Positions 30,121 through 42,847 of a stretch of 64,000 nt of DNA are shown here, piece after piece. Under the pieces are notes generated by a model. That model was given only the letters and a program-made list of their open reading frames with translations. It was not told where the DNA came from and searched no databases. The translations under genes were made by a program, and so were the position numbers. The DNA comes from Paraescarpia echinospica (Eukaryota > Annelida > Polychaeta > Sabellida > Siboglinidae): contig CM034531.1 in assembly GCA_020002185.1 (NCBI GenBank), positions 83,393,608 through 83,457,607 on the forward strand. Reading direction: 5' to 3'. Position 1 is the stretch's first letter; the number at the start of each line of letters is the position of its first letter.

Positions 30121-32251
30121 ATTCTTAGCCTTTGCCTTCTCTTGCTGCGTTTGCCCTCCACTGGCAGTGTTTATGCTATTTTATCTGCACTGCAGTCTAG
30201 TCTTCCTTAGTTCATCTTTTATGCACAACACCGTCAATACCGTCATCGCCTTCTTAATGTCTTTATCACTATCGAATATATCTTCGCAATCAACATTGCC
30301 TTTATGGTATCATTTATGAAAAAATGTATTAACACGTGTGTGTACAAACCAAAGATAGCGCCAAGACCAAGACATTATTAATAGCTTCAATCAGTAGCAG
30401 ATAATGCTTTGAGTTGGTACATGTCTCCAATCTCATATCATGGGTGTTAGCAGGACATATAAAAAGTATAACATGTGGTATATGTCATTACTTATTCTTG
30501 CAATAAGCCAAAATCATTAAAATGGAATGGAAAATACCAAAACATGACGCTACATATTTTAACAAACGTCTCTCGTAATGATTTTTAGCAATTGCATTCG
30601 TTCCAATAACTGGGTGTAGGCGCGTAGCAATTTGTTGCCAAGGAAATGTGTCACAAAACCACAGTAGATGTATATTATCCGACTTCACCATCCAACAACT
30701 CGTAACAAACGTCAAGGGGGAAGGAATGCTTTTTACTTCAAGTGTTGGAGAGAAGAGTCATAGTAACAGTTTTGACATTTATGGTTTGCACAGTTCTTGG
30801 AAGCTTCTACGATTTTACATATGTCGTTGCAAATAGAATGGAATCTCATTATTAAGGGCATATGGGCATTGGTCTAATTTTTTGTGAACAGTGAGATGAA
30901 TGACTTTGGAAAACTAATTTCCTATGCTGTCACAGCCCTAAATGTATCGAAATAACCAAGGAAATACTTTCTTATGCTAACCGATGTTTGACCTCAATAT
31001 TCCATTAGGTTCCTACAACATTTTTTAAAGTTGAAATCTCTGTGCATGAACCTAACATTATATTCATGACCCTTAATACTATAAAATGTGTGAATTTGGA
31101 AAAAACAAATGTCTGTTTATTCCACTTCCCGTCCTAAACTTTGATCCTCTTCGTGCTCGCTGGCACTTAAGGCGGAAACAAGACACCGTCAGTTCTTTCG
31201 GTCTGCAGCTTGCTTAGCAGCCTGACCCCACCTTAATGGATTTTTTAATTTCCCCTCCACAGTTTTTTTTCTGCACGTTTTTTGGTCATACTCTTTCTTT
31301 TTCCTTCAGGGATCCACCTATGTGATGTGTTGTCAACTGCCTTTCTCGGGTATGTTGTTCATGTTGATTTGTCTAGTTATTGATACCAGTTATTTGTTCG
31401 AGATTGTTTGTGACCACAGTATTCTCATGATGATATCTGTGAAGGCACTTTGAGTGGAAGGTAGAAAAGAGAAAAATAATTGTTTAAGGTCACGTTCCGT
31501 CATACACCAGCATTCTAATTAACAGTGTACCGGGATAGTGTGGGAAGGACACAACTTTTGTATAATCAAAGCCTTGTTCCTCTAATATTTATCTAGAAGT
31601 ACAAAGCTGTCTACATGCAAATGCAATATTGTGAAGTGTATTTGCCTTTGAACCCAAGTCTAGCGCATGTGTGTGCGTAATGTTATTCATGTAAATTAAT
31701 TAACACAACTCTGGCATTGACATTCAGAGCTCCCTGGACCGGATCACCGCCAATGTACCAATGCGGTCAAATCCAACGAACCGGGGTCTTGGGGCTCCAC
31801 ACAAGGTCGGAAATAGAATTGCCTGGATCTTTTGTTCAGTTGTGGTATTAAATGTGCATAATATTGAGGCGATTTCACCAAACATTGGGCACACTAATTC
31901 TAAAAATTTACGATTTTATAGTTGCTTGAAGTTCAAAGGTGTGTTCTATAATATGTTATCATCCCAGGACCACAAGTTATCGTCCGTTGGCAGGACACAA
32001 CCCTCTGTACAATGGTGTTGTGTTGAATATTTAACTTCTTTTGTCAATGGATAACATGTGGACGTATGTTATAACGGCGTAACTTTGGCAACTCTAAGTA
32101 AGTACCTCCCCCCAAAGTGAGATGAAGGTTTGTTCGCACTTTATTTACGCATGACATAGTTAGGAAAGCGAACACAAACTTTCTCCGGTCATTTATTTCT
32201 AGAGTTTGAACAATTCATTGCGCTGCACCAATCGATGTTGTTGCGTTGTAG

Positions 32252-32310
32252 CGAAAAATCATGCCGCTGAAAATTACTGCCGCACCGACTCTTAATGTGC
32301 ATGTCCGGAA
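32252..32310 (-). repeat. Dispersed GGCAGTATTTT-type repeat, right arm only
   Basis: Lies in the private block; the minus strand reads GGCAGTAATTTTCAGCGGCA then TGATTTTTCG. Confidence 0.55.
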
Positions 32311-32843
32311 GTATAGTTTTTCGCGAGGAGAAGCCAGGGCTTGTTATACGTTACCAAGGGGCTAAACGTACACAGACTAATTTTATGAACAGGTAGCCAG
32401 GGACCTACTTATACATACGTTCATCCAGATTATATTATTTAGCGTTAAAATTTGACATACACTGATTAGGACAGTCGCGAAATCCATTATTTGTAAATGT
32501 TGTTATACTGTTATCTTAACAACACGAAGCCAATAGGTAAAGCAACAATCACCTTTGCATTTATATAATAACATTTATTTAATAACATTCTCGAACTTGC
32601 GCAAAGCTAATAACTAATTAATTTAACTTTAAAAATCGAGCTAGCTTGTTAGGGAAGACTGCGGATTGTTGTAATTTCTTCTCTTTGTAATAACATTTCC
32701 ATAATTTTTGTTGTTGCTAAGTTTAACTATAGTATATCACGTAGGACCTGTATATTATATATTGATGTAGTTTTATTCAAAATATTATATCTGGGTCGTT
32801 CAAAAGGTGTATCTTCTAAAGCAACCTGTCCCAACCATGTATA

Positions 32844-32875
<32 letters not shown>

Positions 32876-32916
32876 GGGTAAGTATGTATTGTATAAAATT
32901 GCTTTATTTATACTGT

Positions 32917-32985
32917 AGCCAAAATCCTGTCGCTGTAAAATACTGCCGCACTGACCCTTAATGCGCATGTCCGCAAGTAGAAGTT
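32917..32985 (-). repeat. Dispersed GGCAGTATTTT repeat, right copy
   Basis: The mirror of 15,048-15,116; the minus strand reads GGGTCAGTGCGGCAGTATTT and onward. Confidence 0.6.
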
Positions 32986-33144
32986 TGTTGTGTAAAGACA
33001 TATTTTGCCCTATTCTAAATATATTAATCAAATCGCGGTCTTCAAGCTTTATTATGAATATATGCAATGGGATGGGTATAAAATCATTAGAATGTTGTTC
33101 ATCTGAGACACTTGGAACAAAAATGTGGAAATATTTATAAATAA

Positions 33145-33717
33145 TAAAATAACTTCTATTGCGCCTAATCCTTGGAAACCAAGCTCAGAGGCGCATCAAA
33201 ACAACAGGATTGGTCAATCTCAAAATCCATAAGCAGTATTCTACTTGTCAACAGATGGGTCAAGGAGCTAGGGAGCTATGGTGAATAAGCAAGGTTGTAA
33301 AGATGAGTTTTTAAAGGACGACGGGATTTTGTAATATTTTCAACTGATCTAACACTAAGAGGGACCATATTCCAAAGAGTTGGTGCAGCAACAGAAAACG
33401 CCCTAGTTCCAAAGTTTGTGTTGACTCTAGGAACAAAAAGTAGGTCAGAACTATATGATCGAAGCTGGGTAGGTTTTCTTACAGGAGTATGCAGTGAATG
33501 CAAATAAGACGGTTGCTTACTGGACAATGCCTGGTATGTAATGGTAAAGATCTTAAATATTATACAATATCGCACAGAAAGCCAATGCAAATACCTCAAA
33601 AGTGATACAGACAATTTTGGAAGTTTTGTGATATCCTTGCTAACGATATTATAAAGGAAGGAGCCAACTAATGTCTTGTAATTTCTATTCAGCACAAGTG
33701 ATCTACAAATTGCCAAA
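33145..33717 (-). mobile_element. LINE 3'-end fragment (L2/CR1-like), right copy
   Basis: The mirror of 14,280-14,868. The open frame of about 146 codons (33,276-33,716) covers the region after the RT domain (YKTLVGSFLYNIVSKDITKL ... YLHWLSVRY). The 3' GCGCCT...AGGCGC stem-loop is kept. Confidence 0.8.
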
Positions 33718-33724
33718 ACACATA

Positions 33725-36141
33725 TTTTGTGCTAAAATAATTTAGATTTGTTTAAAGTTAGTTAAAATATGTTAGCACAAAATAATAAATGTGTTCTTGT
33801 AGATGTATAACATAATTGAATATAATCCTGCAAGAATGATGATACTCACGTACCCATTTGGCATGTTTACTGTTGAGCTCGACTCCACTAGGCTTTTGCT
33901 TACATCCGTGTGCCCATGCAGACATTCAGAAATGGACACATGCATACTTAGCTATAATTAAATATATAAATATCATACGGTAATTGGGCTTCACTTTGCT
34001 CAGTTCGTAAAGTGAAAGAGTCTCAGTAATATATTTAATAAAACATTTGAAAACGTGTGTTCATTGTGTATTAAAGATACCCCAATTACATTACACGATC
34101 ATAGTGCACATGCATTATATAACTGAGAATTTAAATTATTTGAAAACATAAGCATGGTATGCATTAAGCATACATGAATTAATGTAGTGTACGTGGATTG
34201 CATACTTGGGTAGTGTATACGTAACTATGCCTACAGTATATGCGTTTCAGTACTAGCATCAAACCAACTATATAAAAGACACATTTCAATTAGTGTGCAT
34301 CGTGTACGTTACATCTTGTGTGACTGTCACACGAATAAAATAATGTTACTCTTATTATCATGGGAATGTGCACAATTTGACGACATAATTATATATATAT
34401 ATATATATATACAAAATTGTGTGGTGCACAATGCACATGTAACATTCATCAATGTATACACAGACATATCAATAGATTACTAGTGTAAAACACATCACCA
34501 TCACAACACAAGGAGTCGCCAACTTAATCCAATTGTTAAAAACAAACAAATCAAAAGGACCCGACCAGGTGCCAGCCAGAATCCAGGATCGATGGGCCGT
34601 ATTTTACTGTGGCAGGATTGTTCGCCCCTTGCTAACTTATAACAAGCCCTGATGTCTCCCCGCGAAAACTGTACTTCTGGACTTGAGCATTAAGGGTCAA
34701 TGCGGCAGTATTTTTCAGCGGCAGGATTTTTCGCTACAGTGTATCGGGGCCATCGTGTTGTTCTCCTAGCTCGCCACCGGAGGCCGCTGCTGCATGCGGG
34801 CTTCACTAAAAGTAGCAAATTGGTTCCTTTTGCCGGCTATTTTTTTCTAATATTCAAGCATGCATCAAGCATGCATAAAACATATCACGACTATTTACCG
34901 TATTTAGATTATGTCAAAACGAGTAAACATTCATATGTACTTGTACCTTACCATACACAAATTGTCATTGATGTAAAGTATTTCTCACAATGTCCAGCTA
35001 GAGCCTAGACCAGGCGAGCTGCACACATCAGTCCAGTGACACGCAGTCATTGGCAGCGATTACTCACGATCATACCGACTAATTTCATGTAAAGTTGTTT
35101 CAGTAGCATTTGATAACAAAATCCCGGACTAATACCCAGTTCACGGGTGTTTAGAAAATCAGTATAATATCTAAAACACCTAAAATCGCATATACGAAAG
35201 TTAAATCAACTACGGATTGAAATGTATCAAGTTAACATGCAAAATCCTGCTTTATATAATACACATATTTATAATAAAATTACTGGTAAATAAACTGATA
35301 AAGCACACATCCGGGCTTTCACTATTACTTTAATTTGTTATTCTTATTTTGTCACTACTTACATTTTATCAACATAGAACATCTTATATATTTCTTTGTT
35401 GCGATAGAAAACACAGATTTTATAATAATAATGTGATATCAAAACACCTTTCTGCAATTTGTAGTCATCCGGTTTCAATACTACCATGCATATATCATCA
35501 TGTAAAGACACATTGCTGAGCAGTTGTATACACTTACAAAACCTAAGAATGTTGTATCAAGACATGATATGTTGGACTATAATACTCAACCACGTGAATG
35601 TGTAAATAAATTAACGTTGTCTATACAAGTCTAGTGTGAGCAATTCGCATGGCTCTGCATACGTGGTGTTTTACGGTGAAATCGGTGCATGTTCTACTAC
35701 AATGATTCTAAGCTGATAACATTTGAGTAAGTGCCTGTTACTCCCATCCCATTACCATTTCCTACATCTGCACTGCATTGCAATGAAGATATATGTTTAC
35801 ACAAATATATACCATATTCAACACATTAACATCCACCACTCTTATAGTGGCATGATTTTGATATTTGTGCTCCTATTGTTAAAATTAACTAGATTGGCTC
35901 CAGGTGGAGCATTTCTGTGCTGCAACAGCATGATTGTCTTGAGGAAACGAACAATATACAAATATAAAGCGAATATGTAGATAGTATATATACATACATA
36001 TTGCATTATCGTATAAGTTTATAATAATTATGGTGTATTTGCAATGCATACACTGTGCGAATCTCACTACCCCGACCTGTCCACACATTGTTGAATACAA
36101 CTACAAAGCATCAACTTGAAAGAGTCGCTGCTTGTGCCACT
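33725..36141. other. Intergenic DNA, right arm
   Basis: Counterpart of 11,796-14,279. It has a dispersed repeat at 34,690-34,740 and a TA repeat near 34,390-34,411; no coding exon is supported. Confidence 0.5.
34690..34740 (+). repeat. Dispersed GGCAGTATTTT repeat, right copy
   Basis: Reads GGGTCAATGCGGCAGTATTT then TTCAGCGGCAGGATTTTTCG; paired with 13,216-13,262. Confidence 0.6.
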
Positions 36142-36170
36142 TCATCCCCTTTGAGCGTGAAGCATCTCCT
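36142..36170 (-). CDS. Probable terminal exon I
   Basis: Acceptor TTCTTGTAG; with phase 1 from exon H it gives EEMLHAQRG and TGA. Same as the left copy. Confidence 0.45.
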
Positions 36171-36527
36171 CTACAAGAAACGTGCGCCATTTAGCATAAT
36201 GTCACAACATTCCTTCCACATTATAATAAACAAAACATTTGCCTAATAGACGTTGCCAGAACAATACCATTTATTTTCTTACCAAAATCAAAAAGAACCC
36301 TCCCACTCCATATATTTGTTGATGACACATTTATTAAGAGCAACCTGGCAGTCAAACAATACGACAGGATACCAAACTAAGTTGATTACATTATAGTTTA
36401 GCATAAAAAGGAAGCTCCGCCAAACTAGTATGAGTGTTCACTCATAATATTAAGTCAAATTCAACACATATAAACAGTCCTGTGTCGCAGGTACTTTAAA
36501 GTAAAAATTGTGAAAGAGATATTATGT

Positions 36528-36545
36528 GTGTGCGTGCCTGCGTGC

Positions 36546-36620
<75 letters not shown>

Positions 36621-36655
36621 TGTGTGTGTGTGTGTGTGTGTATGTATGTGTGTGT
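36528..36655. repeat. (TG)n microsatellite
   Basis: About 50 TG units in the region between exons I and H; the left counterpart (11,372-11,411) is much shorter. Confidence 0.9.
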
Positions 36656-37315
36656 AATTCTTGTAGTGTCTTGTAATTTCAATGACGTGCTTTGTGGGTA
36701 ATGTTTAAAACGATTGGGATATATTGTATAAACTAATAACTAGGTGCTAATTAACTACGTGTTTAATGAATCCCTACTTCTGTCGATTTATTAACAAAGC
36801 TCTGGACATACGCTAGTTTTCAAAGTGTTTTGTCAAGAATGTTTGATAATTACTCATGGCTAAATGATATGTGTTACTAAATAATAGGTAAACTCCTCAT
36901 TTTGCCAACAAATTTATATTCACAATGCATAACCAGTTTATAATAAATCACTTCACATAATTTACAGGGGCGGGAAGAAAGTGCTCTAGGGTGCGCTTTG
37001 TCCCGCATGGCTAAGTCGTAAATATATGTAAGATTTCCCATCAAGTTTTAATTTATGCTTGCTGTGTTGTTACTAAGGTTGAAACGATGTATACGTGACT
37101 GTGTTATTCATTTCCGTTTTGAATAAACACAAGGAGGCCAAATCGTGTTGACGTCAAACGGAGTTTTCACACTCTTCTCTATTAAACAGTTTGGTTATAA
37201 GTAGTGCATATACAGTATACATTTTAAAATACCCGAAGTACTTGGTTAATAACAACAAACCAGATTCATTAACCAAATGGCATATATATAGCACGTATGT
37301 AATAACTATGTTTAC

Positions 37316-37433
37316 CTGCTGAAGCTATGAATCGTAGTGCTTTGATGTTGTAAGTCAAATCATATCCAGAAACATGTACCATCGCTCGCCCATCTGACAG
37401 AATGTGCCGCACGATGCCAGTTGAACCAAGGGT
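37316..37433 (-). CDS. SH3_15 exon H, last repeat
   Basis: 118 nt, phase 0/1, acceptor CCTGCAG, donor AGCAG|GTAAAC. It encodes TLGSTGIVRHILSDGRAMV and NIKALRFIAS, completing the third repeat of the module. The left copy lacks 14 nt of it. Confidence 0.7.
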
Positions 37434-37917
37434 CTGCAGGAGACAACACAATTAGTACTGGAACGTTCGTTTATCCACCAATCAAAAACTAAAACTAAAC
37501 ACATGACGCGTACACACGCACGCACGCACGCACACTCGCACACTCATCATAATTTTCAACTATTAGGTGGTGAATTGATTTGAATTTGGTGCAGCAAACT
37601 TGCGAAAATATAAGGATATTTGATCAAGATAAGTGATATTATTGAGCGTATAGGATACATAACGTAATTATAGATATATATTAAGCAATATTTTTTGTTA
37701 AAAGTTAGCTAGAGGGAGTAATCTAGGGTAGATTAAAAGTAGGCGATTTGCGAGCGATAATTGGGGACGTTAATGTAATCGGAACGTTGTTTACAAAGTA
37801 GGTCACTGGCGAAGTTAGCGTACCGTGAACGACAATAGAATAGCGTTATTTGAGATAATCGGTGTAGTTAGATGAGTAATTAAAACCTGAAATAGCAATC
37901 TTTTAAAGTGTATAATA

Positions 37918-38098
37918 GTACACAGGAAACAGTCTTTGTAAAGACTACCTTGTATCTAAGCCTAACTTGAATACATTGTCATCGACATCGTAACTAGGTA
38001 AGGCACGGTGTGTCACTGTGTGTTAACAAATATAACTAACTATAACCTAAACAATCTGGTGTAAATTGTACACAGAAAAGTCTTTTCAAAGACTACAT
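37918..38098 (+). repeat. Duplicated stem-loop motif in the CR1 5' UTR
   Basis: Two copies about 150 bp apart of GTACACAG-x-AAA followed by a hairpin: AGTCTTT-GT-AAAGACT (37,931-37,946) and AGTCTTTTCAAAGACT (about 38,080-38,095), each followed by AC-rich DNA. Possibly a promoter or translation element of the LINE. Confidence 0.6.
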
Positions 38099-38129
38099 AA
38101 AACTACTTTGAACATAAATAAATTCTGAT

Positions 38130-38857
38130 ATGGCACCTTGCAAGCGGCAACTCAGGGCAAAACGACACCTAGTTTGCAACGACTGCCAGAGCTGGGTGGA
38201 TTTTGCGTTGTCTGGCTGTCCAAAATCATGGGCAGAGACCAAAGATGACGGATTCACATTTCGGTGTATGGGGGGTTTGAGGGTGGAATATCTGATGAAG
38301 GAGGTGTGTAAGTCGACGGACATAGTGAAGGAGATGGAGGCGAGACTCAACATAGAAATAGATGGAGCAGAGAGGGATGACGCGGAGAGAGTTGAAATAA
38401 CACAGGAGGAGACTGAAGAAAGGAAGGGGTGTGCCAAACAAAAACTGAAAAAAAAAGAAAAGAGAAAGGACAATAGCATGGAAATTCAGAAGTAAAGAGA
38501 AAAAAAGGAGGAAAAACAGAAAATGATTGGAGGAGAAAAGGAGGATGGAAAGAAAGTAAGAAAAATACGTATGTAGACAGACGAGTGGAACAGGTTGTTC
38601 TCTCAGGAATTTTGCCAGTAATGAGAGGAAGGGGGGCAACATACAGAAACTGTAAGAGGATGGCGATCAACGCACTAGTTGAGCAGATGTGTGAAGAAGA
38701 GGGCGTGGGATTCATATATTTATGGGGGTACTTTGTTGGGAGAGAAGATATGTACATGAGAGATGGCCTCCATCTAAGTGGAAAGGGGGCAGCAGTATTC
38801 TCAGAGAATCTGCTGCGATCTGTTGACAGTGGGACAGGTTGCATCTATTTAAACTAA
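38130..38857 (+). pseudogene. CR1 ORF1 (zinc-finger and esterase-like), interrupted
   Basis: The N-terminal part (38,130-38,495, 121 codons) has a C-x-x-C ... C zinc-finger-like start (LVCNDCQSWVDF) and a highly charged, Lys/Glu-rich C-terminus. After a TAA the frame resumes at about 38,585 with VVLSGILPVMRGRG and DGLHLSGKGA, the end of the SGNH/esterase domain seen in CR1 ORF1; the middle of that domain, with the nucleophile, is missing. ORF1 proteins bind RNA and assist retrotransposition. Confidence 0.65.
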
Positions 38858-41734
38858 ATTCGCAGGGGGACTCGCAGAGAAGCCTGAAACTGGAGGCATA
38901 GATAAAGGCAGCAAAAATAATTCAGCAAAGAACAGTCTGGAAAACTGTTCTGAAGCTGGATATAAATGTGTTTGTTTAAATGCAAGGAGTATAGTAAACA
39001 AAAGAAATGAACTAAACATTATGGTAGAAGATATTGACCCTCACATAATAGGTATAACCGAATCATGGGCAACCACCGATATATCAGATGCCGAATTGGG
39101 ACTGACAGGATATGTAATGTTTAGGAAAGATAGAATAGGAAGAAGGGGAGGGGGAGTTATTTTATATATTAAAGAATCTATCCAGGCTTATGAAATAAAA
39201 TTAGACAGAGAAGCAGATTGCGAAGAAGCTGTTTGGTGTAACATAGTTACAGGAAACTCAACGTTAACGGTTGGATTAGTTTATCGAAGTCCAAACATAA
39301 GCATAGAAGAGAATGAAAAAATACAAAACGCTATAAAGGAAGTGAGCAAACGGGACTGTGTTATTATGGGGGATTTTAACCATGGGCATATAAAATGGAA
39401 ATCTCTACAGAGTATGGGTAGTGAGGACCACAAGTTTTTAGTTTTAGTACAAGATAGTTTCCTTTCTCAACATGTGCTAGAACCAACCAGGGGAGAGAAT
39501 GTGTTAGACTTAGTTTTGTCCTCACAGAATGAATTAGTTGACAATGTTAAATTATGTGAGCCTCTTGGAAGTAGTGATCACAACCAGATACATTTTACCA
39601 TTAAAGTAAAATCAGAAAGAAATAATAAAAAGCAGTTGAGGAGAAATTTCCACAAAGGAAGATATAAGGAAATGAGGAAATATTTAGCAAAGATAGACTG
39701 GAATAATACACTGAAGAATAAGACAGCAACAGAATGCTGGAATATCTTAAAGAATGAAATAGAGTGCATCGTAGATAAATTTGTTCCCTTCAAAAAAAAA
39801 GGGAAACGGACCAGAAAGAAATACTTATCGAAAGAAGCCATTAGAAAAATTAAGTATAAACAAATGATGTGGAAGTCTTATAGACGTACTGGCAATGACG
39901 AAGACTACAACCTTTATAAAGAAGCACTAAACCAAGCTACAGCTGAAATTAGAAATTCAAAGAGAAGCTATGAACATAAATTAGCTTGTAATATAAAACA
40001 TGACAGCAAGAGTTTTTATGCGTATGTTCGAAGCAAACAGAAAGTTCAGGATAAGGTCGGTCCTCTAGAAGATAGTGCTGGAAATATAATATCAGAAGGA
40101 TTCTTAATGGCTGAAGACCTAAATGAGTATTTTAGTTCAGTGTTTACCAGAGAAGACACTAGTTCACTGCCAGTACCAGAGGCTAAGTTCAAGGGGGCAG
40201 AATCAGAATATTTAAGACAGTTAATTGTAACCCCAGAAATGGTAGCTGAGAAAATTAGGGCTATGAAGGAAAATAAATCACCTGGAGTGGATGGTATTCC
40301 ACCCAAACTACTAGTGGAAATTGTAGAACAAATTAGCATACCGCTTGCAACAGTTTTCAACTTGTCATTAGAAGAGGGAGTGGTTCCTTTAGAATGGAAA
40401 GAAGCAAACATTATACCGTTATTTAAAAAAGGTTCGAGAAACAAGTCAGAGAACTATAGACCAGTGAGTTTAACATCAGTGATTTGTAAATTATTAGAAA
40501 GACTAATTAAAGATCACATGGTGGATTTTCTTGTTAAACATAACTTGATAAACCCATCTCAACATGGGTTTCTAAAAGCGAGGTCATGCTTAACAAATAT
40601 GTTATGTTTTTTGGAAGATATCACTAAGTGGGTAGATGATGGACCACCAGTAGATATCATCTACTTAGATTTTCAAAAAGCTTTCGACAAAGTGCCACAT
40701 CAGAGATTACTGCTTAAACTAAAAGCCCATGGCATAGGAAATGGTATAATTAACTGGATAGAAAAATGGCTGATTGACAGAAGACAACGGGTAGTTGTTG
40801 ATGGGGAGGCTTCAAACTGGAAATCAGTCTTGAGTGGGGTTCCACAGGGATCAGTACTGGGACCTATATTATTCTTAATATATATAAACGATTTGGACGA
40901 TGATATAGCTAGCAAGGTGTTGAAATTTGCAGATGATACAAAAGTGTTTAGAAGGATTGAAAGTGATGGTGATAGACAGCATTTACAAGATGATCTTGAC
41001 AGGTTGATCAAATGGTCTGAAAAGTGGCAAATGTTGTTCAATTTTGGGAAATGTAAATGCCTTCACACAGGACATGGGAACGAATATGTAGAATATACAA
41101 TGGGGGGAACTGTACTAAGTACTACTGTAAAAGAAAAGACTTAGGGCTGACAATTAGTGCTGACATGAAGGTTTCAGAGCAGTGTGGAATTGCAGCTTCA
41201 AAAGGAAATCAAATCCTTGGATTGATTAGGCGAAATATAGCATATAAAGAAAAAGAACTAATAATACCGCTGTACAAAACAATAGTTAGGCCTCATTTAG
41301 AATATTGTATACAAGCATGGAGGCCATACCGCAAGAAGGACATAGATATGCTAGAAAGAGTACAGAGGAGAGCGACTAAAATGATACCAAAACTGAGGGA
41401 TCTTAGTTATGAAAAACGCCTAAAAGAATGTGGTTTAACAACACTAGAGACCAGGAGATTGAGAGGAGATCTGATAGAAGTGTTTAAAATATTGAATGGT
41501 TATGAAAATATTGATAGAAATATGTTTTTTTCAGTTAAGAAAGATAGAAAGACTAGAGGACATAAAGTTACATTAGTAAAGGAGCAGTGTAGATTAGACG
41601 TGAGAAAGTTCTCATTTTCACAAAGGACTGTAAATGAATGGAACAGATTATCTGATGATTGTGTGGGTGCTAGTAGTGTGAATATGTTTAAAAATAAAAT
41701 CGACACATACCTCAGAAGGGCTGGATATATGTAG
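38858..41734 (+). pseudogene. CR1 ORF2: endonuclease and reverse transcriptase, one frameshift
   Basis: The open frame starts before the first ATG (39,021): the endonuclease start CLNARSIVNKRNELNI lies at about 38,970-39,020. An APE-type endonuclease follows (IIGITESWAT, RRGGGVILYI, VGLVYRSPN, GDFNH, SSDHNQI). The RT has SPGVDGIPPKLL, YRPVSL, IYLDFQKAFD, GVPQGSVLGP and the catalytic FADD at 40,926-40,937. A 1-bp deletion near 41,135 (AAAAGAAAAGACTTAGG) ends the first ORF at 41,144; the remaining C-terminus (HLEYCIQAW ... TYLRRAGYM) continues to 41,734. Confidence 0.88.
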
Positions 41735-42847
41735 ATAAAAGGGTTGGACTCTCGATAAGCCAAAGGGCTTCCTTGTCCACCTGCCATCTAGAGTTAATTC
41801 TCTGGATGGCAATCTTGTTAAATCTTGTTAAATATTGTCTGAGTTTATTTTGATTGTGACATTTATTGATGGATTGGCATGTTTTCCAAATTCCGATGTA
41901 AGATATATAATCTGAACGAAAGAACTGGAGTTAAGGCTGATGATCGCAGTCTAAGCCAGTGTCTAAAACTCTGGTCATTCATTGTTAGCCTTACCTTGCA
42001 GGAATTTATGTTGGAATTTGGTTAACGTCTGCAACTTGTAGAATGTAAGGCATATATTTATTAGTATTGAGTAGGTATCACACATTAACAAGCTATAATA
42101 TTATTTTAAGTTGTTAAACGTTATCCAGAAATAGTAATTTAGTGTCGTTAAACTAAGTCGTCTTACAGTAAGTGTCATTAAATTGTTATTACATTAATGT
42201 GTGCGTGCGTACATGTGTGCGAGCATGTGTGTGGGTGTGTGCGTATTTATAATAAGGCAGGTTCACTCATACAAAAACATGTAGTGAGGTAGACAAAGAC
42301 GCTATCAAGTTACCAACATATTTGCGATCGATACAAATGTGTGGAACCTGCGGTATGCAGATGATATTTATCTGGACTACTACGTCACGTCTGTAACGAA
42401 AGATTATCATATGCAAACCATTATTTATGTACAACTGAAACAATACTAATAGCAAAAATACATAAGCGAGCGAATAATGTACAATTCCAAACACGTCTAA
42501 AACACTCCTTTTAGTGGTTGCAAGCACCCTTATGGCTAGTCCGATCTCAAAGAGCGTAATCACGTTTGAAAGCTTCCTCTTGCTATTCTAATATGTAAAT
42601 GGTTTCCCGAATATCATTCCTAAAATAATATATAAAATACATACAACCGTGCCATTTTCGGTGTGTTAGACTCCTGCGACCGATGTTAGTTCGTCGACAC
42701 AAGTTACCAATCTACTGATTGAAGCGCTATTTTCTATTTTTTGCTCACCCAATTTTAGGCCGCGAAATTGACACTATAAGTCGGCTTGACGTCACAATGA
42801 CGTATATCAGCCAACCAATGAAAGAATTTAGACTATTAGATTTGTGC

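Larger units (their letters stand above)
30121..33135. other. Non-coding stretch, right arm, with two private blocks
   Basis: About 30,511-31,245 has no counterpart in the left arm, where an A-run joins the flanks (near 16,790). About 31,953-32,435 is unlike the left block at the same place. The remainder matches the left arm. No gene is recognised. Confidence 0.5.
37540..41833 (+). mobile_element. Nearly full-length CR1-type LINE, right arm only
   Basis: Inserted between GCACACTCGCACA and TTGTCTGAGTTTATTTTGAT, which are nearly contiguous in the left arm (about 10,530-10,550). It has a 5' UTR of about 0.6 kb, ORF1 (38,130-38,857), ORF2 (about 38,858-41,734) and a 3' UTR ending in the CR1-style short repeat AATCTTGTTA AATCTTGTTA. 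ORF2 is interrupted only by one frameshift, so the insertion is young. No target duplication is obvious. Confidence 0.88.
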
